Assembly (NCBI RefSeq): GCF_000213175.1
Contig: NW_009799104.1
Span: 454,010-518,009 of the forward strand
Direction of reading: 5' to 3'
DNA from: Neurospora tetrasperma FGSC 2508
Lineage: Eukaryota; Ascomycota; Sordariomycetes; Sordariales; Sordariaceae
DNA: 64,000 nucleotides
Both the position numbers and the translations under genes were made by a program. The notes under the pieces are model-generated. The model saw nothing but the letters and a program-made list of their open reading frames with translations. It made no database searches and had not been told where the DNA came from. Shown here one piece after another: positions 1-8,640 of the stretch. Each line of letters opens with the position of its first letter. Position 1 is the first letter of the stretch.

Positions 1-155
1 AGAGAGAGAGAGAGAGAGAAGAGAAGAGAAGAAGAAGAAGAAGAAGAAGAAGAAGAAGAAGAAGAAGAAGAAGAAGAAGAAGAAGAAGAAGAAGAAGAAG
101 AAGAAGAAGAAGAAGAAGAAGAAGAAGAAGAAGAAGAAGAAGAAGAAGAAGAAGA
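1..155. repeat. AG/GAA microsatellite
   Basis: The window opens with about nine AG dinucleotides that pass into a nearly pure GAA run of about 40 units ending near base 155. It is a simple sequence repeat with no coding potential worth claiming. The array may extend beyond the left edge. Confidence 0.95.
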
Positions 156-574
156 AAAGTCCGTTAATTTGTGTCACTACCTACTTGTCACTCACTGTCT
201 CACGGGTACTGACTTTGAAGCATTGTAATGATGAGAATGAATAAGAAACCAAGTTGGAGGACATAGTAGTCTAGGATAGATTTTTTGAGGAGCAGTAACA
301 CGGTTATGATGATAGTCCATTAGTCTATATTGACAGTATGTACGATAGCTTGTTCCTTCCGAGGTTTCAGCGTTGCAAAGATCTGGCACGTGAGATTAAG
401 CGGAAGACAGTTACCCATATCAACAGTCGAGCAATGCCGCGGCAGCACGATATAAGTTTGAGAAACACTCTTGAAAGATTTTGGCAAAAATCTAAAAAAA
501 GGGTAAAGGAGTAAACGAAAAAAAGAATAAAAAAACATACAACACCAGGGATTCGCTGGTCGTCACCGACCCAA

Positions 575-1000
575 CTACTAGTCTGGCCCTCACTAAGCTT
601 GTGTATGGGAGTGGGAAGGACAGGAAACGGGTTATTTAATCACGTGGTAGGGTCAAAAAACTGAACCACCACCTCCCATATCCATATCGTTCAGACGGAG
701 GCATTACGGTGAGTGGGGAGGCGGCGCTAAGAAGATGAATATAATTGGGCGGATTACGAGAAAAGTTGACCGTCCTAATACTGCGGCTAAATTTTTTATA
801 TGGGTAATACCAAGATTGCACTCGGTTAGAAGACTATTCCTAATTGGTTCCTAATACTCCTCGGCTTAGTTATGTGTATGCAGATGAGAGCGTGGCAAGG
901 GAATCTCTCGCTCTTGTCTTGTTGGATCACGGTTTGGGGATCTACTACGACAAACTGATTACGATAGACCTCCTTCATATACCTGCTTTAACCTACCTTC
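575..1000 (+). repeat. Left copy of a ~400-bp inverted dispersed repeat
   Basis: This stretch matches the reverse complement of about 13,195-13,595. Shared landmarks include the CACGTGGTAGGGTC segment, the GGAGGCATTACGGTGAGTGG segment and the GATGAGAGCGTGGCAAGGGA segment, in the same order. The outer boundary lies near 575-590 and similarity fades on the inner side near 1000. Many differences are transitions, and the left copy often carries A or T where the right copy has G or C, for example around 790-815. No protein is encoded. The family is not recognised. The two copies could be dispersed repeats in opposite orientation or the ends of a larger unit. Confidence 0.75.
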
Positions 1001-1780
1001 TTTATTTATATATATTAGCCTACCTCTTCCCTTCTATCCTGGCGTATTATAACTATAATAGTTAGTTTACAACACACTGCCGGCACAGCCGCCAACACCT
1101 TTGTAGACGAGTCGATTGGCGGAGAGAGCTGCATGCCAGGGCTGCGGAACAAGGTGACGGCGGCGTTGAGAGCGACAAGGCAACCACAGCTCTAGGATCA
1201 GAAGCCGGCAGCTAGGGTGGGATGGCTTTAAGCCTGGCCCAGTGGGGGCCCGTGTCAGCACCCCCATCCCCCGAAGCGAGGCTGGAAGCCTGGATATCAA
1301 AACAAACGCTACCCGAATTGAACCCTCTGGTTGCCTTTTTGGCATGTCCTACATTGCAGCATCAAAGCTGCATTTGATCCATGAAAGACGAAACGTTGAT
1401 GTGGCACGCTGACATCAGGCTTGATTTACAGGACGTCGCCAATCCTACGAGAGAGAAGAGAATGTGTTGCGCCTTTCTGAGGCAGTGAAATAAGCTTTTG
1501 ATAGCCGCCATTGTCTGGCTTTGGCGAGCATTGGCAGTGAAAATGAGGAGAAGGAGTAGTCGGGACCAACGCCGAATGACTTTACGAGGCTATCAGTCTC
1601 TCATGTCCTGGCGCTTGAATTCACTACACGCAATAACAAGACGATGCTCCAATAGGCTGCGGTACCTGGTTGGGATTGAATCCAGTTGATTGATTTGATC
1701 CCGCAGTTTGTACATACAGGCCAGCTGACGAGGTGCCATGATAATATATGAGGGGAGATAGAGAGAGGAAGAGCAAGTTA
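1001..1780. other. Stretch without a recognisable gene
   Basis: Short open frames occur on both strands but none has a recognisable domain, plausible splice sites or consistent codon use. The first part, to about 1065, is AT-rich. No RNA gene is seen. Confidence 0.5.
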
Positions 1781-1850
1781 GAGGAAGAAGGAGGAAGAGG
1801 GAGGAAGAGGGAGGAAGAGGGAGGAAGAGGGAGGAAGAGGGAGGAAGAAG
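1781..1850. repeat. Ten-bp minisatellite, unit GAGGAAGAGG, about seven copies
   Basis: Seven consecutive 10-bp units follow each other; the first and last are GAGGAAGAAG variants. The array is purine-rich on the plus strand and lies in gene-free sequence. Confidence 0.9.
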
Positions 1851-2279
1851 ATAGGGGGTTGAAGGCAGGGGATGCAAGGGTAAGGTTCGGGAGGCTTTGA
1901 GCGGACAGGTGCCGTAGGGGGTTACCCTTTTATCTCTTTCAGTCTTTGGGAGCTCAAAGGAGACGGACAGAGGCATAAGAATAGACAGAGAGAGACAAAA
2001 AAGAGGCTTTCGTGGCGTAATAAACCTTGGTCATTGTCAGTAATTACAAACGAAGACCAGTTTGAGGCCAATCAGTCCTCCAAATCGAGAGCCTTCCGCG
2101 AGATGGTTACGGGTGATTGTCAAGGATGGTAAGTCGCTGGAGAAGGTGTCTTCCGAATGAATAAGAAAGGAGAGAGAAACCCAGATCACCCAGACAAGGC
2201 AGTAGGATGCTTGTCGTCAGATCCATATCCCAAATTGTGTCGACGCCAATGCAACTTGTTCTGTGAATAGTTATCACTC

Positions 2280-2666
2280 TAAGGGTATGATCTTTTTTGG
2301 GATGAGAAGTCCTCATTCCAGCTTTGATCGTTCTAGGTGTGGCACATTTACTCCACAATCTGGAACGCCTTACCCTATTTAGCTTATCAGACGCAGCCAA
2401 GACAGTCCGGTCCTTGGCGAGTGGAGTGTGCTGTGGCTGAAATGTAGTCGGAATGAGAAGCCTTTGTACCTCGCCAAGGCGCTAACGGTCAACCAATCAA
2501 AAGGCCTTGATTTAGGGAAGTTGAGCGCTGGAATGAAAAACGTCAGAATGAGGGGAGTACCCCCATTCTAATTTTCTCATTCCAATACATTCCCACCGAC
2601 CTGGCCCACCCAAAGTCACTCGCCCTTGGAATGAGGACTTCTCATCCCAAAAAAGATCATACCCTA
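2280..2666. mobile_element. Mariner-type MITE with 39-bp perfect terminal inverted repeats
   Basis: Bases 2282-2320 and the reverse complement of 2627-2665 are identical over 39 bases, beginning AGGGTATGATCTTTTTTGGG. The element is about 384 bp, has no coding capacity, and is bordered by TA at 2280-2281 and 2665-2666, as expected for a Tc1/mariner target duplication. Inside are further copies of the GGAATGAG motif and an imperfect palindrome around 2548-2575. Small size, no transposase and perfect TIRs fit a non-autonomous MITE. The perfect TIR match suggests recent movement or strong constraint. The autonomous partner is not in this window. Confidence 0.8.
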
Positions 2667-4178
2667 AAGAGCCCGGATGAGAGCGCCGGTGACGGCAATT
2701 GAATGGCCTTGTTCGTGATCGCCGCCCAGTATTCTGATGCTTCTTGTATCGACAAGGAAAAGCTTGCGTCCAGGAACGCCAGAGTTGCTACGCCCCAGCC
2801 GGGTATGCAACCCTTGTCTGTCTTCTATAAGGTTCCTAGGATAAACTCGCACCAACGAGTCTGGTTTGACCAAGCCTAGCCGCTTCCAGATGAGTGCGGT
2901 CATGTATCACGCGTCTGGCTCGGCGACGAGACGGGAGCTTGTGAAGAAGTGGAAAGCCAAAGCCGAAGATTGTAGGCGACGGCCACGGGAATGAGGAAGC
3001 AGGTGATGTTTGGGGCAGGAGGAGGATTTGGTCGAGCTGGCAATCACCTGCTTCACAATGCGTTCCCTTGCCTTCAACCCCCTTTCTTCCTATAAATATC
3101 CTCTTCCTTCGACCGGTTCTATTAGCAAAGTGGATGTTCATAATACCGCCGTAACTGACCTAAGGCCCAACCACAAATCTTTCTCTGCTAATTGCGCCAT
3201 TATAGATTGTATTCGCCATAGTAGTTTGTAATCTAAGAACTAAACACAGGAGGCATAAAAGGAAATCACTGCCGACAGAATGCCTAAAGGGTAGGACAAA
3301 TCAAGTATACATTAGACGTAGCACCGTTAATAATGTGCAAGATGCGTTCTTAGAGAAGAAAGGAGAGAGCAAAACGTGCGTTCCAAGGTATATTACGGGC
3401 CAAATGACAGCGACAGCATGGTTGTTGACGAGTTTGAGCCGTGGAATTATACCAGCCCAGTACGTTCCGTTATCACTTCCAGACCCAAACGGCGATTTTG
3501 TGTTTTCTCATGCATATAGCGGCACAGTATAAGCATAAAGCGGTTGTTAAGCTACCTCGCCTTGCATCCTGAGAGGCAGGCTTGGAGGACAACTCCAATT
3601 CGAGTCAGCCTTTACAATCTTTCCTTTTGTAAGAATTGATCTTGGTTTACTCACCAATCTTTATTATTTATTCCCTATTGCTTCCTATCATATTAGGAGT
3701 CCCCCTGGTTGTCGTACATCTCAACAGTAACGCTAGAGGAACCGCAATAGCAATATCACGCAGAATGTATTCACAGCAGTCAAAAGTGACAGAATCTTCT
3801 CGTATGTTCTGGCAGGCGCGGAAGGCTCTAACAACAATACCTCGCTTTATACTCAAGCATTCAGTCGATCTTTTCGGGTCCCAGGTAGTCGATATCATAT
3901 CGTAGAAGCGGGGTTTGACGTGCGGCAGGAAATTGTAGATTTACAAGACTAGAGGAATGAAGAAAGGAGGCTTCGCCGTACGTGGAACCCGTCCTGAAGA
4001 AGTACCAAATTGAAGAACTTACGGAAGTTGACTCTTCCCTTTCAGAATCTTTTGTCAATGACAATCCTCCCCGACTGGCGGATGGGTCCTGGCACGGCGG
4101 GGCGTGCACGTGATGTCGTGCCGCGTGCACTGGCCACCTGAGCCCTGGGTTGAAACCCTGGGCGCCAGGTGCGCCTTT
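2667..4178. other. Stretch without a recognisable gene
   Basis: Several 65-127-codon open frames occur on both strands, for example minus 2664-2903 and minus 3861-4244, but none carries a motif I recognise and they overlap each other. The stretch around 3,070-3,240 is AT-rich. It may hold decayed repeat DNA; nothing firm can be called. Confidence 0.4.
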
Positions 4179-5039
4179 TGTCACAGGATCTAGTGACATT
4201 GGTTTATAGTGTGCATTCCGTGTTCTGCCTTGCAAGCAGAACATCGGCCTATCTTTTGGTAGTTTGGCTCACTTGGTATATGCACCCAAGCCTGTCATAC
4301 CTTTGCACGTTTCCCTCTTCTCTTCATCTTGTGATTCTACTATAGACCTGGAGTCAACGTGTTTAGCTTTGTCTCTCGTGACCACGTCGCTCGTGACAGG
4401 ACTGAGTTAACTGATTCCGTAGAAGGAATAGTGTCCTCAACAATTAACCTTCTGTACTCCAAGGTAGTACAAGGCAGTTACAAGGCACAGTACTAGCTAT
4501 CACGGGGCAAGGCGAAGGGTAGGGGGTAGATTGGATATGCGTAGTTGTACGAGGAAAGGAGAAGGGAGGTGTGCGCAGGTCTGACGATAATGGGCAAAGG
4601 CAAACCATCGGGAACACACCAGCCACACGAAGGCTGGGCAATGTAACCATGACAAGGATGCGGGCTCATGGAGGCGAGCCAGGCTCATGAAGGTGAACCA
4701 GGCTCATGGAGGCGAGCCAGGCTCATGAAGATGAGCCAGCTCAGGGCTCATGAAGATGAGCCAGCTCAGGGCTCATGAGCTAGACACATGTAACTAGAGA
4801 CACCAGAGTATAAAGGGACGACTGGAGAACTCAGATTGTCAGATAGTTCTGCAGTAGTCAATAGATCTTCATCATTGAGACAAGTATAACGCTACCCTAC
4901 TTGTTGTGAACCTTTTGGCTTCACCGAACGTCTTCTGATAGTCTTTACCGTCAGCTATCCCATTTAGGCAGATCAGACTGCCGTTCGTCACACACATGCA
5001 CGTGATGTGCCAGGCATAGTCACAGGCAATCCTGTGACA
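4179..5039 (+). mobile_element. Probable solo LTR of a gypsy-type retrotransposon
   Basis: The segment starts TGTCACAGGAT and ends ATCCTGTGACA, so its 11-bp ends are perfect inverses and give the TG...CA ends typical of LTRs. A TATA-like GTATAAAGGG lies near 4810, about 230 bp before the 3' end, as in an LTR promoter. No internal coding region follows, so it would be a solo LTR. Flanking bases (CCTTT on the left, CTAGC on the right) do not form a target duplication, which lowers confidence. It is a fossil, and its age cannot be estimated from a single copy. Confidence 0.45.
4662..4781. repeat. Tandem repeat of a GGCTCATGRAG(G/A)YGAGCCA unit
   Basis: Five to six copies of a 19-25-bp unit lie in tandem. 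Each contains GGCTCATG followed by a purine-rich spacer and GAGCCA; the last units have an added GCTCAG. The units are partly palindromic (GGCTCAT...GAGCC), so single strands could fold into small hairpins. The array lies inside the putative solo LTR. Confidence 0.85.
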
Positions 5040-5549
5040 CTAGCCACACGTTAACAATATATTAGCACAATTCTCAGTCGCGGTCATAACAAGCTTTCTC
5101 CCAGTAGCCGAACCTTGATTATTATGGACTTTGTAATGATGATAGTAGAGTTGGCACTGGTATTGTGCGTAATGAATGGATAAGGTTCTACGAAGGAGAG
5201 AAACCTAGCTCGTATAGCGAGGAAGACTTGCTTGGGTCTGTTATACGACATCCATACGTCGCCTGCGCCCCCTGAGGCGTTATCCCACGCTGTCGGCACT
5301 AGCCACGTAGACGAGCGACTAGGTGTCCATACTGTCAGAACGTCTGGGTGGAGAGCCAATCCTGTAGACCGGTGACGGAAAGCCACGACGCTCGCCCAAC
5401 CCAGGCAATTGATTTGGCGCCTTCAACCTTCCGGGTCCATGAATGCCCAGCCTCAAAAAAGAAATGGCGTTTGGGTAATTGGCGTGTAGTTGGGAGGAGC
5501 CGCCAGCCATCTCGCGCCTAGCAAGGTGATAACACAGAGCCCTATGCTT

Positions 5550-5842
5550 CCTCATAACCTCGAGAAAACAGTGTTTTAGTTTCTTTTGCTTGTTTTGACC
5601 TAGATGGCAGGAGAGAGGAATTCCTGGCACTTCCATAAACTCGATTCATCACTCATCAACCATAGCATCCTCATCGCAGTCAAGACGTTCCGCTCCCTCA
5701 TAAGCTCGAGAAAACACAGTGTTCTAGTTTCTTTTCCTTGTTTTATCCTATGTGGCAGGAGAGAGGAATTCCCGGCACTTTCATAAACTCGATTCATTAA
5801 TCATCAACCATAGCATCCTCACCACAGTCAAGATCTTCCTTC
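5550..5842 (+). repeat. Tandem duplication of the NLR leader/promoter (two ~147-bp copies)
   Basis: Copy A (5550-5694) and copy B (5695 to about 5842) share the order CCTCATAA-CTCGAGAAAACA, TTAGTTTCTTTT, GGCAGGAGAGAGGAATTCC, CATAAACTCGATTCAT and ATCAACCATAGCATCCTCA, with about a dozen substitutions and small indels. Copy B ends about 12 bases before the ATG of the NACHT-WD40 gene, so the duplication covers its presumed core promoter and 5' leader. It could double or shift the start site. Only sequence identity is seen; any regulatory effect is inference. Confidence 0.85.
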
Positions 5843-5854
5843 CTCAAAGCTACG

Positions 5855-8136
5855 ATGCGTCAACGACTGCGCTCGTCGTTCCAGACGCATTTCAAGCGAC
5901 ACGAAAATACGGAGGATAGGGAAAGTTCTAAGGACCAAGAGCAGTCTCGCCCTGCATCTCTGCTCGAGGTGCCGACGTCTACACAGCACATCCCCGCTAC
6001 TCCTTCTACGTCCTCCCTCCCCTTCACGGCCGCTCTGGCTATCGGTTCTACCGACGTAGAGACGTCCGCCTCAAAGCTCCCACTTGCTCCGGCTACCGGT
6101 TCCATTAATATAAAGACGTCCACCCCACGGCCCCCAGCTACTCCAGCTACTGGTTCCGCCGACAGAGAGACGTCCGCCGGCGCGGATGACACCACTACCA
6201 GCTTACCTGCACGACTCTGGGAGCGTGCCTATAACGAGCTTAAACAAGAAGAAGTCAAATTGGTGGACGCATATGAGAAGATACTGTCCCGACAGCTACA
6301 AAATGGCTCCAACTCAATGGTGCTTGAGTCTCAGCCGAACATCATCGCCCAAAGCAACTCGGACAGGCGCCGCCAAATGACTCAGCTTATCAATGCCGGT
6401 CTAGCCAAGACTGAAAGAGAGGCTAAAGTGAAAGAGAGCTGTGGCGAAGTCGTGGACGTTGTTCTATCCGTTAAGAACATTGTAAGTGCGGCAATCCAGG
6501 CCGTGCCCCAAGCCGCGTTCGCTTGGACCGGCATTTGTATCGTTTTAGAGGTATGTCTGTTTAGAGCGTGATATGATACTTCACATGCTAACTTCTGCAG
6601 ATATTCATCAATCCTATAAAAGCGACCAAAGCCAACCGCGAAGGGATCGACTACGTTGTTAAGAGAATGAAGTGGTACTGGAGCTTGTCGAATAGCCTTC
6701 TCAAGGATCCTACCAACAATATCAGCGAACTCTCTGGAATTAGAGGCGAATTGGAGATCCAAATTGTTGACCTCTACAAAGCACTCCTCTCTTACCAGAT
6801 TAAGAGTGTTTGTGCTTATTATCGCCACCGAGGCCTAATCTTTCTGCGAGATATGATCAGGCTTGATGACTGGAAAGCTGATTTGGGGGCTATCCGAGAG
6901 GCCGAGAACTGCTTCCAAAACGACGACCAAACATACAACAATCACGCCCAAACATACAACAATCAGCAACTGGCGTCTGATGTTAAGCAGCTCGTTAGTT
7001 ATGCAATGTCAGAGAAGGACCAGAAATGCCTAGAGCACTTGCGCCTTACCGATCCTCGTGATGATAAAGTCCGCATCGAACAGACCAAAGGCGGCCTTTT
7101 ACAAGACTCGTATCGATGGGTCCTCGATAACGCTGACTTTCAACAGTGGCGTGACCACCTACAGCACCGACTGCTCTGGATCAAGGGCGACCCCGGCAAA
7201 GGAAAGACTATGTTGCTGTGCGGCATTATCAATGAGCTGGATCAAGGCAACGCGCGCCACTGCAATGTGGCCTACTTCTTCTGCCAAGCTACCGACTCTC
7301 GCATCAACAATGCAACCGCCATACTACGCGGTCTGATCTACCTGCTTATAGAGCAGCAGCCATCTGTTCTCTCACACGTCCGGAAGGAGTATGACCGTGC
7401 AGGCGAGAATCTCTTCAAAGATGCAAATACGTGGATCGCCCTATCGAGAATCTTCACCAACATCCTACGAGACCCAAGCCTCCGAACGACCTACCTAGTC
7501 ATTGACGCGCTTGACGAGTGCGTTACAACAGACCTGCCACAGCTTCTCGACTTCATTGCTCAGCAATCATCGTCTGGATCTCGAGTCAAGTGGATCGTCT
7601 CAAGTCGTAATTGGCCGCAAATTGAGGAACGGTTGAAGAAAGCCGCAGATAAAGTGAAGGTCTCCCTGGAGCTAAATGCGGAATCCGTCGCAGCGGCTGT
7701 CAATGCGTTTATTCTGCAGAAGGTGGATTACCTAAAAGAGCTGAAGGAGTACGACCCAATTACGAAAAAGACCGTTCAGGACTACCTATGCTCTAACGCG
7801 CAAGATACCTTCCTTTGGGTGGCGTTGGTCTGCCAAGCGCTTGAAAAAGTCCAGAAAGCGTTTGCCGTAGAAAAGCTACGCATGTTTCCATCTGGACTGG
7901 ATGCTCTATATGCGCGGATGAGAGAGGATATGAGCCAGTTCGATGAATCCGATTACTGCAAGCATATTCTTGCTGTTGTCGCAATTGTTCGCCGGCCAAT
8001 TAGCCTTCAAGAACTAGCCTCTCTCGCCGAGTTGCCCAATACTATTTGCAACAATCTTGAATTTCTAAAAGATATTATAGGGCTTTGCGGTTCATTTCTA
8101 ACTTTACGAGAACAAACCATCTATTTTGTTCATTAA
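5855..8136 (+). CDS. N-terminal half of the NLR: NACHT_N and NACHT NTPase, two exons
   Basis: ATG at 5855 follows the duplicated leader. Exon 1 codes for 232 residues; after the 50-bp intron, exon 2 continues to the TAA at 8134-8136, giving a 743-residue product. Residues about 20-110 are low-complexity and repeat a TP(A/T)TGS-like phrase three times. Residues about 120-330 resemble the NACHT_N domain (Pfam PF17100) found in front of fungal NWD NTPases. The NACHT core carries Walker A (DNA 7186-7209) and Walker B (from 7495), followed by the IVSSRNWP sensor-like stretch and winged-helix region. If translated alone this would be an NTPase without a sensor, a form that could act as a decoy or regulator. 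That is inference; more likely it is the front of a broken gene. Confidence 0.85.
6551..6600 (+). other. Intron 1 of the NLR gene
   Basis: GTATGT donor at 6551, branch-point motif TGCTAAC at about 6585-6591 and TTCTGCAG acceptor ending at 6600. The intron is 50 bp and phase 0. Without it the frame would end a few codons into the intron; with it the protein continues into the NACHT_N and NACHT domains. Confidence 0.9.
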
Positions 8137-8568
8137 TCAGCCCAAGACTTTTTGCTTTCCAACGTCTCTGATAAAGCTGGCAACTAAGCTTCTCAAGAGG
8201 CTTTTGACTGGATCTTCCCTAAAGGGAAAGAAGATGTGCACTATATTATCTTCCTGAGGTTACTTGATGCCATGTCTACAACACTGCGACGCGACATATA
8301 CGGCTTAAGGGCACCGGGATTTCCGAACGATAAGGTCCAAGTACCGAATCCGGACCCGCTAGCGACGGTGCGGTACTCGTGCGTCTACTGGGTTGATCAC
8401 TTGCGTGACTCTGTTTCTGGCACGAACACAAAACGGCACGATCCGTTACAGGATAACGTTGTCTATACATTCCTCAAGACGAAGTACCTTTACTGGCTCG
8501 AAGCTCTAAATCTACTCCAAGCTATGCCTGCCGGTGTTGTTGCTATTAGAAAGCTCGAGGGCCTACTA

Positions 8569-8640
8569 GTAAGTGCAAATCAACTCCGCACTAGGAATTT
8601 GGTCTAATTAAAGATATAGGGAGGTAATAATCAATCGCAG
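8569..8640 (+). other. Probable intron 2 of the NLR gene (in-frame, 72 bp)
   Basis: A GTAAGT donor at 8569 and a CAATCGCAG acceptor ending at 8640 bound 72 bp, with a possible branch site TCTAAT at about 8603. Its length is a multiple of three and it starts in phase 0. Its removal takes out two in-frame stops (8605 and 8617) and joins ...KLEGLL to LSKLVWDAYRF, which agrees with the linker sequence of HET-E relatives. This explains why the WD40 half stays in the same frame as the NACHT half. Confidence 0.7.

Noticed and set aside
1-155. Telomere or subtelomere repeat at the left edge
   Set aside because: The unit is GAA, not TTAGGG, and no telomeric array is present.
5855-6550. HET domain or amyloid motif at the NLR N-terminus
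   Set aside because: The N-terminus lacks HET-domain motifs and glycine-rich prion-forming repeats. It fits the NACHT_N type instead.
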